Assembly (NCBI GenBank): GCA_022844565.1 | Contig: JALHLK010000050.1 | Span: 1 to 33,570 of the forward strand | From: Saprospiraceae bacterium | Lineage (GTDB): Bacteria; Bacteroidota; Bacteroidia; Chitinophagales; Saprospiraceae | Length of the DNA stretch: 33,570 nucleotides | Reading direction: 5' to 3' | Shown here: positions 17,750 through 26,347 of the stretch, piece after piece | Layout: the number at the start of each line of letters is the position of its first letter | How positions within the stretch are numbered: the stretch's first letter is position 1 | Translations under genes and position numbers: made by a program | The notes under the pieces: generated by a model | Databases searched by the model: none | What the model saw: only the letters and a program-made list of their open reading frames with translations | What the model was told of the DNA's origin: nothing

Positions 17750-17757
17750 TATATTTG
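17750..17757 (+). promoter_or_regulatory. Putative -7 promoter element of the aldehyde dehydrogenase gene
   Basis: TATATTTG matches TAnnTTTG and lies 62 bases before ATG 17820. A convincing -33 TTTG is missing, so confidence is limited. Confidence 0.4.
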
Positions 17758-17819
17758 CAACAAATTTAAAAAACCAAATCACTTCGGTTAGAAGTTTAAA
17801 CAAAATTAAAAATTAAATA

Positions 17820-19355
17820 ATGAAGATTAGGACATACTTAGAGCAATTAGGGATTTACGAAGGTAAAAATAATGGTACTTGGATTGGGGAGAAGTCATTT
17901 GAGGCAGAAAGTATAATAGAAAGTTTTTCACCTACTGATGGAATTAAGATTGGTCAAGTGACAGTAACAAGCATTACTCAATATAATCAAGTGGTAGAAG
18001 CAGCAAGATCTGCATTTGTCGAGTGGAGGAAAGTACCTTCGCCACAAAGAGGAGAAATTGTCAGACTTTATGGTGATAAATTGAGATCCCATAAGGATGC
18101 TTTAGGTCACTTAGTCTCTTATGAAATGGGTAAGTCTTTGCAAGAAGGTCTAGGGGAGGTACAAGAGATGATTGATATTTGTGATTTTGCGGTAGGACTT
18201 TCGCGTCAATTGTACGGATTAACGATGCATTCTGAGCGGCCTAATCATCGAATGTACGAGCAATGGCATCCAATTGGTATAGTAGGAGTGATTTCTGCAT
18301 TTAATTTTCCCGTTGCAGTGTGGTCATGGAACGCTATGATTGCTCTAGTATGTGGTGATGTTGTGATCTGGAAAGGTAGTGAAAAGACACCGCTCTGTGC
18401 ACTAGCATGTCAAAAGTTGCTGGCAGATATAATTAAAGAACAAAACCTTCCTTCCGGTATATCTTCGGTAATAACTGGTGGCAGAGAGGTGGGTCAATGG
18501 CTGACAGCAGATGAGAACGTAAACCTCATTTCTGCAACAGGCAGCGTACCGATGGGCAAGGCAGTTGCACAAGTAGTGGGCGCACGCTTAGGTAAAACTT
18601 TGTTAGAACTGGGAGGTAATAATGCCATCATCATTACGCCTAATGCTGACCTTGATTTAAGTACGGTAGCTGTCACTTTCGGGGCGGTTGGTACCTGTGG
18701 TCAAAGATGTACTACAACCCGAAGGTTAATTGTGCACGAGTCACTCATAGACCAGGTTTGCCAAAGACTTGTAAAAGCCTATGGCCAGCTTAAAATTGGC
18801 GATCCATTAGATTCTTCAAACCACGTTGGGCCGCTGATAGATGCTGGTGCTGTAAATAATTATCTTGCAGCTATAGAAAATGCTAAAAATCAAGGAGCGC
18901 AAGTCATCGTAGAAGGTGGAAAGTTGGATGGAATAGGATATGAATCAGGATGCTATGTGAAGCCATGTATATTTAAAGTAGATGGTAATCTTCCAATTGT
19001 CAAAACAGAAACCTTTGCTCCAATTTTGTACGTGATGCCCTATTCTGGAGATGTTAGTAATGCAATTTTCTTGCAAAATGATGTTCCACAAGGTTTGTCG
19101 TCCGCCATTATTACTACAAATCTCTTAGAAGCTGAAAAATTTCTCAGTAATGCGGGATCAGATTGTGGTATAGCTAATGTAAATATCGGGACTTCGGGTG
19201 CGGAGATTGGTGGTGCCTTTGGTGGTGAAAAAGAAACAGGCGGGGGTAGAGAATCCGGCTCCGACGCATGGAAAGTGTATATGAGGCGCCAAACAAATAC
19301 CATCAATTATGGTACAACTTTGCCTCTTGCTCAAGGGATTAAGTTTGATTTGTAG
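17820..19355 (+). CDS. Aldehyde dehydrogenase, ALDH7 (alpha-aminoadipic semialdehyde dehydrogenase-like)
   Basis: The 511-residue enzyme oxidises an aldehyde to its acid with NAD(P)+. The N-terminal extension and motifs such as SYEMGKSLQEGLGEVQEMID and EQWHPIGIVGVISAFNFPVA are those of the ALDH7/antiquitin group, which oxidises alpha-aminoadipate semialdehyde in lysine breakdown. Catalytic residues are visible: the general base Glu263 (LLELGGNN) and the nucleophile Cys297 (GQRC). The end GGGRESGSDAWKVYMRRQ is also family-typical. Full length, cytosolic. No lysine-degradation gene is adjacent, so the physiological substrate remains inferred. Confidence 0.9.
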   Translation: MKIRTYLEQLGIYEGKNNGTWIGEKSFEAESIIESFSPTDGIKIGQVTVTSITQYNQVVEAARSAFVEWRKVPSPQRGEIVRLYGDKLRSHKDALGHLVSYEMGKSLQEGLGEVQEMIDICDFAVGLSRQLYGLTMHSERPNHRMYEQWHPIGIVGVISAFNFPVAVWSWNAMIALVCGDVVIWKGSEKTPLCALACQKLLADIIKEQNLPSGISSVITGGREVGQWLTADENVNLISATGSVPMGKAVAQVVGARLGKTLLELGGNNAIIITPNADLDLSTVAVTFGAVGTCGQRCTTTRRLIVHESLIDQVCQRLVKAYGQLKIGDPLDSSNHVGPLIDAGAVNNYLAAIENAKNQGAQVIVEGGKLDGIGYESGCYVKPCIFKVDGNLPIVKTETFAPILYVMPYSGDVSNAIFLQNDVPQGLSSAIITTNLLEAEKFLSNAGSDCGIANVNIGTSGAEIGGAFGGEKETGGGRESGSDAWKVYMRRQTNTINYGTTLPLAQGIKFDL

Positions 19356-19717
19356 TTTTGGAAGATTGTGTTTAAGGCTTAGTGCATACTTTTAACAGTT
19401 ATTCATAGGTTTTTAAAAGTATCTATTTCCATATGAGAAATTTGTTTGTTGTTATTTGATTAAAATTCTCAAGCATTAAATGAAGGTAGCCTGAACAAAC
19501 TGAAAAGAAAGACGTTTCACAAAAAAGTGAAAAAGAGGCCAGCTTAAGTAAATACTTACAAAACTTTGTCAATCCAAAAAACAAATACGATATTTGCACC
19601 CCGAATAGCCGATTTTTATGGTGATTAAACTCTAAAATCATTATAGTACAGATAAAAACCGAATCGAAAATTGTCACATTCAATGAAAAAAATTAATAAA
19701 ACTATATAATTCTTTAC
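19356..19717. other. Non-coding spacer before sucA
   Basis: In these 362 AT-rich bases I see no gene or RNA. The only structure is a small hairpin at 19515-19532 (arms TTTCAC and GTGAAA, loop of six A) without an adjacent T run on the plus strand. A promoter for sucA presumably lies here, but no full TAnnTTTG match is clear; GATATTTG at about 19588 is one base off. Confidence 0.5.
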
Positions 19718-22459
19718 ATGAAAGATTATTCTCATATATTTAACGCGCACCCAAGTTACATAGAATCTATTTATAAATCTTACAAAAATAATCCATTAGA
19801 TGTAGATCAAGAGTGGAGATTATTTTTTGAAGGTTTTGATTTTGCAGGTAACACCAATGGCCAGGCTTCTTCAGACAGCCAATCAACAAATTCACCATCA
19901 AATTTAGGCAAAGAATTTGGGGTAATGTCTTTGATACATGGATTTAGGCAGCGAGGACATTTGTTATCAACTACCAATCCTATCAAACAAAGAAAAAATA
20001 GAATGCCTCATTTAGATTTGGCAGATTACAACCTCGTAGAGGGAGACTTGGATAGTACTTTTAAAGCAGGTGACGAAATTGGTCTTAAAAATGCCACTTT
20101 AAGACAAATCATTGATCGATTAAAATTGATTTATTGCGGAAATATAGGAGTAGAGTTTGCCCATATTGAAAATAGGGAAAAAAGAATGTGGCTCCGAGAA
20201 AAATTGGAGCAAAGAAATCTAGCTCATGACTTTGGTTTACCCATCCAAAAGAAAAAGAGAATATTAGAAAAGCTCAATGGAGCAACAGTTTTTGAAAAAT
20301 TCTTGCACACCAAATTTGTTGGCCAAAAAAGATTTTCATTAGAAGGTGGCGAAACAACGATTGCTGCATTGGACGCCATTATCAATAAAGGGGCAACAGA
20401 TCATGTTGAAGAAGTGATTATCGGGATGGCACATAGAGGAAGATTAAATGTTTTGGTCAATATAATGGGCAAAACTTATGAAAATGTTTTTCATGAGTTT
20501 GAAGGTAATACAAATACTGACCAAAGTTTTGGGGATGGTGATGTAAAATATCACTTGGGTTTCTCCTCATTGGTAAATACTCCAGAAGGTAATAATGTAC
20601 ACTTAAAGCTGGTCCCAAATCCTTCACACCTTGAAGCTGTAAATCCAGTGGTCGAGGGATTTGCAAGGGCTAAAGCGGATATTATGTATGGCAGTGATTA
20701 TGACAAAATCTTGCCTATCACGATACATGGTGATGCTGCCGTGGCAGGACAAGGTGTAGTGTATGAAACGGTACAAATGAGTCAGTTAGAAGGGTATTAC
20801 ACTGGTGGTACGATACATTTTGTTATTAATAATCAGGTTGGATTTACTACAGATTTTGACGATGCACGTTCTTCAACATATTGTACAGCAGCCGCTGCAT
20901 TGGTACAAGCACCTGTTTTCCATGTAAATGGTGATGATCCTGAAGCGGTGGTATATGCGTCAGAGTTAGCTACAGAATATAGACAAATATTCAATAATGA
21001 CGTGTTTATAGATATGGTTTGTTACCGAAGACATGGGCATAATGAAGGTGATGATCCAAAGTTTACGCAGCCACAGATGTACGAATTTATAGCAAATCAT
21101 CCTGATCCTCGAACTATTTATGCAAAAACACTTTTAGAAAGAGGCGAAGCGGATGCAAAATTGGCGGGTGAATTAGAAAATAAATATTGGAGTGTACTTC
21201 AAGATACACTCGAAGGTGTAAAACAAAAAAACTTACCTTACAAATATCAAGAACCTGAGCAAGCTTGGAGGCAACTTACCAGAACCTATGACAAAAGAGA
21301 TCTTTATGGTAAAAAGTTTAATACCGGTATCAATGCTAAAACGCTAGAAAAAGTTATCAACCACTTGATGAGTGTGCCTAAAGACTTCAATCTAATGTCG
21401 AAAGTAAGTCGATTAGTAAAAGGTAAAAAAGCCTTAACTGATGCACAGACCATTGACTGGGGTTGGGCGGAACTAATAGCTTATGGATCAATACTATCTG
21501 AAGGTAAAAATGTGAGGATGAGTGGGCAAGATGTAAAAAGAGGTACATTCTCTCATAGACATGCTATTTATAGAGACGAAAAAACCTATGAGCAGTACAA
21601 TCGATTAGAAGGTTTGGGTGGTAAAATGATGATTTATAATTCATTTTTATCAGAATTTGCAGTTTTAGGCTTTGAATATGGCTATTCTTTAGCATCTCCA
21701 GATCATCTTGTAATCTGGGAGGCACAATTTGGTGACTTTTCCAATGGTGCACAGACCATCATCGACCAATTTATCTGTTCTTCTGAAAGCAAATGGCAAA
21801 GGATGACGGGAATGATGATGCTATTACCTCATGGTATGGAAGGGCAAGGTCCAGAGCATTCGAGTGCAAGAATGGAAAGGTTTTTAGCATTGAGCGCTAA
21901 TTACAACATGTTTGTAGTCAATATTACTACACCTGCAAATTTCTTCCACTTGATAAGAAGACAGCTGGCTATGCCATACAGAAAGCCATGTGTGGTCATG
22001 TCGCCAAAATCACTTTTGAGACATCCGCTCTGCATAAGTAACTTTTCAGAAATAGGGGAAGGCACAGAATTTCAACCGATCATTGCAGATACAGATACAA
22101 GTCCTAAAACGGCAAAAAGATTGTTATTCTGCAGTGGTAAAATTTACTATGATCTGATTGAGTTTAAAAATGAACATAAAATTAAAGGAACTGCCATCTA
22201 CAGATTGGAGCAACTGTATCCATTGGATATTGATGCAGTGAGAAACATCATGAAGGAACATAGTAAAGCAGAGGTCTTCTGGGTGCAAGAAGAGTCGGCA
22301 AATAACGGTGCATGGACTTATCTAATGAGGTATTTAAGGAAAGATCCTATCGAACTAATTTCAAGAAAAGCAAGTGCCTCACCTGCAACAGGATTTAAAA
22401 AAGTACATGACAAGCAGCAAGAAGATTTGATGAAGCAAGCTTTTGGTTTAATAAAATAG
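19718..22459 (+). CDS. sucA: 2-oxoglutarate dehydrogenase E1 component
   Basis: The 913-residue thiamine diphosphate enzyme decarboxylates 2-oxoglutarate in the TCA cycle and passes the succinyl group to E2. The N-terminal peptide YIESIYKSYKNNPLDVDQEW is the E2/E3-contacting segment. Active-site landmarks are GMAHRGRLNVL (about 238), HGDAAVAGQG (about 338), FVINNQVGFTT and DDPEAV of the cofactor loop, and the C-terminal RKPCVVMSPKSLLRHP. Length fits the family. The E2 gene (sucB) is not next to it; radA follows 4 bases after its stop, so the two are likely co-transcribed. Confidence 0.97.
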   Translation: MKDYSHIFNAHPSYIESIYKSYKNNPLDVDQEWRLFFEGFDFAGNTNGQASSDSQSTNSPSNLGKEFGVMSLIHGFRQRGHLLSTTNPIKQRKNRMPHLDLADYNLVEGDLDSTFKAGDEIGLKNATLRQIIDRLKLIYCGNIGVEFAHIENREKRMWLREKLEQRNLAHDFGLPIQKKKRILEKLNGATVFEKFLHTKFVGQKRFSLEGGETTIAALDAIINKGATDHVEEVIIGMAHRGRLNVLVNIMGKTYENVFHEFEGNTNTDQSFGDGDVKYHLGFSSLVNTPEGNNVHLKLVPNPSHLEAVNPVVEGFARAKADIMYGSDYDKILPITIHGDAAVAGQGVVYETVQMSQLEGYYTGGTIHFVINNQVGFTTDFDDARSSTYCTAAAALVQAPVFHVNGDDPEAVVYASELATEYRQIFNNDVFIDMVCYRRHGHNEGDDPKFTQPQMYEFIANHPDPRTIYAKTLLERGEADAKLAGELENKYWSVLQDTLEGVKQKNLPYKYQEPEQAWRQLTRTYDKRDLYGKKFNTGINAKTLEKVINHLMSVPKDFNLMSKVSRLVKGKKALTDAQTIDWGWAELIAYGSILSEGKNVRMSGQDVKRGTFSHRHAIYRDEKTYEQYNRLEGLGGKMMIYNSFLSEFAVLGFEYGYSLASPDHLVIWEAQFGDFSNGAQTIIDQFICSSESKWQRMTGMMMLLPHGMEGQGPEHSSARMERFLALSANYNMFVVNITTPANFFHLIRRQLAMPYRKPCVVMSPKSLLRHPLCISNFSEIGEGTEFQPIIADTDTSPKTAKRLLFCSGKIYYDLIEFKNEHKIKGTAIYRLEQLYPLDIDAVRNIMKEHSKAEVFWVQEESANNGAWTYLMRYLRKDPIELISRKASASPATGFKKVHDKQQEDLMKQAFGLIK

Positions 22460-22463
22460 CAGC

Positions 22464-23828
22464 TTGGCAAAGTTAAAGGTAGAGTTTTTCTGTTCGTCAT
22501 GTGGGTACAACTCGGCCAAATGGCTTGGTAAATGTCCTGCATGTGGAGAATGGAATTCTTTTACCGAAGAAGTAATTAAAAAGCCAACTCAAGCTGAAGT
22601 GAGGGAAAATGAGTGGAAATCTACCAATGTAAAATCCATCCCAATCCTCATAGATGATGTGCAAAGTGGTAATACTACCAGAAAAGATACACGGAATCAA
22701 GAATTCAATCGTGTATTGGGTGGTGGCATTGTACCTGGATCTGTCATACTCATCGGAGGCCAACCAGGTATAGGTAAATCTACACTACTACTACAAATAG
22801 CTTTAAAATATGGGGGTAAGATCCTCTATGTCTCCGGAGAAGAAAGTGAAGAACAAATTAAACTTAGGGCAGACAGACTTCCTTATTCCAATCCTGATTG
22901 CTACCTATATACAGAGACAAATATCAGTACCGTCCTATCTCAAGCAGGCAAAATGCAACCCGACTTGCTCATCATAGATTCGATCCAGACGGTAGTGAGT
23001 TCATTTATAGACAGTCCAGCTGGCTCAATCTCTCAGGTAAAAGAATGTACGGGTGAGTTGCAGCGATTTGCTAAAGAAACAGGTATTCCTATCATCATCA
23101 TTGGGCACATCACCAAAGATGGGAGTATAGCTGGCCCAAAATTATTAGAACACATAGTAGACGTTGTCGTCCAATTCGAAGGCGACACCAACAATATTTT
23201 TAGAATCCTAAGAACCATCAAAAATCGATTTGGATCTACCGATGAGCTAGGCATATTCCAAATGACTGGCAACGGTCTAGAAGAAGTATCTAACCCATCT
23301 GAAAGACTCATGGAAAATTATCAAGACGACATCAGCGGTACCACCATCGCTGCCATCGTAGAAGGTCAAAGACCCATATACATCGAAACACAAGCCTTAG
23401 TCACCAACTGCGTGTTTGGCACACCCCAACGCTCTACCAACGGCTATGACAACAAGCGAATGTCCATGATCCTAGCAGTACTCGAGAAGCGCTGCAACCT
23501 CCCATTTGGCACCAAAGATGTGTATCTTAATATCGTAGGCGGTATGAAAATCGTAGACCCCGGCATTGACTTAGCCATCGTTGCAGCATTAATTTCGTCA
23601 TTGCAAGACATCAGTATAGGCCGCAAGATAGCCTTCGCTGCCGAAATTGGCTTGACTGGTGAGATCCGCAGTGTACCTAGGATTGAGCAACGCATTGTCG
23701 AAGCAGACCGATTAGGTTTTGAAGATATCTACATAGCCGCTTCCTCCAAGGTAGAAGGTGTTAAGACAAATGTAAGGATTCATAAATTATCGAGGTTGGA
23801 GGATTTGTTTGAGCGGATATTTGGGTGA
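22464..23828 (+). CDS. radA: DNA repair protein RadA
   Basis: The 454-residue RecA-like ATPase drives branch migration during recombination. It shows a zinc finger with Cys10, 13, 24 and 27 (FFCSSCGYNSAKWLGKCPAC), Walker A GGQPGIGKST (98-107), the RadA-specific KNRFG motif (about 253) and a C-terminal Lon-protease-like domain with VGGMKIVDPGIDLA. The start is TTG at 22464, four bases after the sucA stop, because the finger requires it and no ATG precedes it in frame. It ends at the border of the long palindrome-rich repeat region. Confidence 0.95.
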   Translation: MAKLKVEFFCSSCGYNSAKWLGKCPACGEWNSFTEEVIKKPTQAEVRENEWKSTNVKSIPILIDDVQSGNTTRKDTRNQEFNRVLGGGIVPGSVILIGGQPGIGKSTLLLQIALKYGGKILYVSGEESEEQIKLRADRLPYSNPDCYLYTETNISTVLSQAGKMQPDLLIIDSIQTVVSSFIDSPAGSISQVKECTGELQRFAKETGIPIIIIGHITKDGSIAGPKLLEHIVDVVVQFEGDTNNIFRILRTIKNRFGSTDELGIFQMTGNGLEEVSNPSERLMENYQDDISGTTIAAIVEGQRPIYIETQALVTNCVFGTPQRSTNGYDNKRMSMILAVLEKRCNLPFGTKDVYLNIVGGMKIVDPGIDLAIVAALISSLQDISIGRKIAFAAEIGLTGEIRSVPRIEQRIVEADRLGFEDIYIAASSKVEGVKTNVRIHKLSRLEDLFERIFG

Positions 23829-24175
23829 TGGAGTAGTATATTATCTTTTAGATTTTTGATAAATGGCGAGATCAAACAATAAATCCCCTCATTTTCCCAC
23901 TCCCAAATGTTAAAGTTTTTATTTTTTATAAAATTATTATGCTTGGCTATTGATAAGTATATATTTTTATTTATATATTTGTATAACTTTAATACTTGCT
24001 GAAAACAAAACCCGATGAAAAAGCAGTGACCCGAATTTAGATACGCTATAGAGTTTTTACGGCCAATAAATTTCTTAGCCAAACAAACATTCTCACCACC
24101 GCTTAGATGACAAAAATTACGGAGACTTAAGCTTTGTGATTGACGATTGATGCGCACATGTTAATGCTTTTTTGC

Positions 24176-24202
24176 TTTGCCCCGACCCTAAAGGGTGGCA
24201 AA
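24176..24202. repeat. Hairpin with ACCCT/AGGGT core
   Basis: TTTGCC (24176-24181) and GGCAAA (24197-24202) flank an inner stem ACCCT/AGGGT with a three-base CCG bulge. No T run follows on the plus strand at once. It resembles the C-rich/G-rich centre of the large hairpins in the array to its right. Confidence 0.65.
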
Positions 24203-24319
24203 AAAGGATACGAGTAAAGACTAGAATTTGAGAGATTAAAAACATTCCTTTTCGCTCATTTCCTTTCTTTTTAGGATAGTGAAAAAGTGAGCCAAAAGCG
24301 AAATATCTGACGGCAGTGA

Positions 24320-24932
24320 CAACAATCACTTACCGCGGGTTTCAACCCCTGGTATCTAAAGAGACGAAACAAGGTTTTGGCGAGATTTTTGCAAACGCTG
24401 CAAAAATCATGACAAAACCTCAACTACGAATGCTGGACATTACGACAATCCTTTTGGCACACCTCCCTTTTAGGATTAGGGGCAAAGTGTGCCAAAAGCG
24501 AAATCAACCGACAACGGCGAAGATCACTTACGGGTTAAACCCAGCGGCAAAGAGGCAGTACAACAATCACTTACCACGGGTTTCAACCCGTGGCTATTAA
24601 GAAAAACGGATGAAGGTTTTGACGAGATTTTTGCAAACGCTGCAAAAATCATGACAAAACCCAACTACGAATGCTGGACATTACGACAATCCTTTTGGCA
24701 CACCTCCCTTTTAGGGTTAGGGGCAAAGTGTGCCAAAAGCAAAATCAACCGACAACGGCGAAGATCACTTACGGGTTAAACCCCGTGGCTAATAGACAGA
24801 ACAACAATCACTTACTAGGGGTTTCAACCCGCAGTATCTAAAGAGACGAAACAAGGTTTTGTCGAGATTTTTGCAAACGCTGCAAAAATCATGACAAAAC
24901 CCAACTACAGATGCTAGAACATAACGACTATC
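24320..24932. repeat. 241-bp tandem repeat array, about 2.5 units
   Basis: Units start with CAACAATCACTTAC at 24320, 24561 and 24802, exactly 241 bases apart; the third breaks off near 24932. A degenerate fourth unit end precedes the array (24246-24319). Each full unit holds four palindromes in fixed order: a GGGTTTCAACCC element; a hairpin with arms GATTTTTGCA/TGCAAAAATC nested in GGTTTTG/CAAAACC (24615-24661 in unit 2); a 12-bp perfect hairpin with left arm CTTTTGGCACAC (24451-24498, 24692-24739); and an ACGGGTTAAACCC element. Confidence 0.88.
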
Positions 24933-25018
24933 CTATCACGGGGTTGAAATCCGTGGCTAAATCAATCATTAATCACAACTAAGGTATTAACTCATTAACC
25001 ATGGGTTTCAACCCTTGG
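24333..25018. repeat. Seven REP-like palindromes of the GGGTT..AACCC type
   Basis: Short palindromes lie at 24333-24352, 24530-24547, 24574-24593, 24771-24788, 24815-24834, 24937-24956 and 24999-25018. The best, at 24574, has 9-bp arms CCACGGGTT/AACCCGTGG around TC. Four have a TC centre, two an AA centre, one (24937) is inverted with a GA centre. Several are followed by GGCTA. They resemble REP-type palindromes that RAYT transposases mobilise, but no transposase gene is in the window. The last one ends 26 bases before the next start codon. Confidence 0.75.
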
Positions 25019-25044
25019 TTAGTCACAAAATAAAAAATAAAAAT

Positions 25045-26313
25045 ATGAAAAATCTAATCACCACTTTCCTCACCTTCAACCTGTTAATGCTTGCAAATCA
25101 TACCTTTGCCCAAAGCAAAAAGGACACTACCCGCTATCTATACAAACCCGAGTGGAAAGAAACATTAAAACAAACACCTAAAGATGCCAAGCGATGGCAA
25201 GATTTTGAGCTCCATGCGCGCATGTACGCTAAGTATGCTGTACCCGAAGAGAAGACACTTCCAATCGTATTTAACATTATAAACGTGGGTGGTGAAACAA
25301 AAGTAACACCTGAAGGTATAGCCTCACAACTACAAGTACTCAATGACGCCTTCGCAGGAAAAATCAAAGGAGAAAGCAGTAAAATCTTCGAAAATGTTAT
25401 AGCTGGAGATAGTAAAATACGCTTTTGCCAAGGTAGCCCACAAGGTAAAAAAGATGGCATTTACATTACTAATAAAACCACTGCTTATGACTTAAATAGT
25501 TTAAGTCTAATTTCAGACAATAAAGAAGGGCTAGAAGGTGCCAAAAAAGATGAATATATCAATGTGTGGGTGACAGAACTGCCCGACGAATTGGGAGGAT
25601 TTGCCATATTGCCCGGACATGATGATGAACGAGATGGTATCTATATTGACCCAGATTTTTTCGGAATAAGAAGGGATCAGAAGTACTATCATAGTGGTAA
25701 AACCCTAATACACCTCATGGGACAATATCTGGGCTTAAAGCCATTGTGGACAACGGGAGATTGTCAGGATGATGAGGTCGAGGATACACCGATTCATAAT
25801 GCTCCGAATACAAGTTGTTTTAAAGGAATGCATATCAGTATGTGTCCTGGTAATCCGCAAGAAATGGTTGGTAACTTTATGGATAGCAATCCTGATGATT
25901 GTGCTTATATGTTTACAAAAGGGCAAATTGCGCGGATACATGCAACATTGGGAGATTTAGGCTATAGAAAAGGTCTACTCAAAGGTCAAAAATTGTGTGA
26001 TGGTAAAGTTGAAGAAGACGAAAAGACATTAGAATCAAGGTCTGCTATCACCCACCTTGACTTTACACTCGTACCTAATCCTGCAGAAACAATGGTAGAG
26101 ATATGGTATGAGCAACCTGATAGATCTATTCCCGTCAAGGTAGAAGTATTTGGCATCAACAACCAATTAATGCATAGTCAGACAGTACCCGCAATCGGTG
26201 AATATCGAGGTAAAGTCAGCTTAGATATCCGAGAGTGGCCGATAGGACAGTACTATGTCACCCTCAATACGGGCAAAGAGATCAAAACCAAAACCTTACT
26301 AACTGTAAAATAA
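25045..26313 (+). CDS. T9SS-exported M43-like (pappalysin-family) protein lacking the zinc site: predicted pseudoprotease
   Basis: The 422-residue secreted protein has a signal peptide (1-22, ending NHTFAQ), an M43 metalloprotease-like domain and a C-terminal type A T9SS sorting domain from about residue 340 (LVPNPAETMVEIWYEQ to LLTVK). M43 proteases carry HExxHxxGxxH. Here the aligned stretch is HLMGQYLGLKP (223-233), so the catalytic Glu is Leu and two of three zinc His are Gln and Pro. Other family marks remain: GDCQDDEVEDTP, cysteines, and a Met-turn region NFMDSNPDDCAYMFTKGQ. It should fold but not cleave. ATG 25045 starts the signal peptide. The Rhs gene follows 34 bases downstream, suggesting a joint transcript. 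Confidence 0.85.
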   Translation: MKNLITTFLTFNLLMLANHTFAQSKKDTTRYLYKPEWKETLKQTPKDAKRWQDFELHARMYAKYAVPEEKTLPIVFNIINVGGETKVTPEGIASQLQVLNDAFAGKIKGESSKIFENVIAGDSKIRFCQGSPQGKKDGIYITNKTTAYDLNSLSLISDNKEGLEGAKKDEYINVWVTELPDELGGFAILPGHDDERDGIYIDPDFFGIRRDQKYYHSGKTLIHLMGQYLGLKPLWTTGDCQDDEVEDTPIHNAPNTSCFKGMHISMCPGNPQEMVGNFMDSNPDDCAYMFTKGQIARIHATLGDLGYRKGLLKGQKLCDGKVEEDEKTLESRSAITHLDFTLVPNPAETMVEIWYEQPDRSIPVKVEVFGINNQLMHSQTVPAIGEYRGKVSLDIREWPIGQYYVTLNTGKEIKTKTLLTVK

Positions 26314-26347
26314 AAACCAAATTTTCAACCTAATAAAAAATAAGAAA

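Larger units (their letters stand above)
17300..17819. repeat. Intergenic repeat modules with variable-stem hairpins
   Basis: This 520-base gap holds no gene. Two related modules are present. Each has a left flank AGATGAC(C/T)AAGTGG (17321, 17520), a 10-bp perfect hairpin (17344-17367 and 17552-17575), then AA(C/T)GA(A/G)GGAACCGAGC and the core AACTTTGCGAGGCT. The first module is followed by extra core copies every 42 bases. Phrases of the GAATGnnAG type repeat at the module ends (17485-17520, 17620-17643). The last 180 bases are AT-rich and contain the putative promoter of the next gene. Confidence 0.75.
23829..25044. other. Gene-free, palindrome-rich intergenic region
   Basis: These 1.2 kb between radA and the M43-like gene contain no convincing gene. 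The left 350 bases are AT-rich unique sequence. From about 24165 the region is built from inverted repeats: a hairpin at 24176-24202, a degenerate repeat unit at 24246-24319, then the 241-bp array. Open frames inside the array (for example 24316-24600 on the plus strand) translate the repeats and end without family resemblance, so I do not call them. Confidence 0.8.

Noticed and set aside
19515-19532. Terminator after the aldehyde dehydrogenase gene
   Set aside because: The stem is only 6 bp with an A-rich loop, has no T run on the plus strand, and lies 160 bases past the stop codon.
19423-19683. 86-codon minus-strand frame before sucA
   Set aside because: No recognisable domain, biased to Phe/Leu/Lys as expected for AT-rich spacer, and it covers the likely sucA promoter region.
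23300-23828. Possible foreign 3' half of radA because of many C-ending codons
   Set aside because: A sampled 60 bases at 23341-23400 has 29 G+C against 28 in a sucA sample at 20341-20400, and the protein is a normal RadA throughout.
24316-24779. Two overlapping plus-strand open frames of 94 and 96 codons in the repeat array
   Set aside because: They are translations of the same 241-bp repeat in different frames, full of hairpin arms, with no start context and no protein-like pattern.
24320-24932. A CRISPR array, suggested by regular repeats
   Set aside because: The period is 241 bases with the whole unit conserved; there are no short repeats alternating with unique spacers, and no cas genes.
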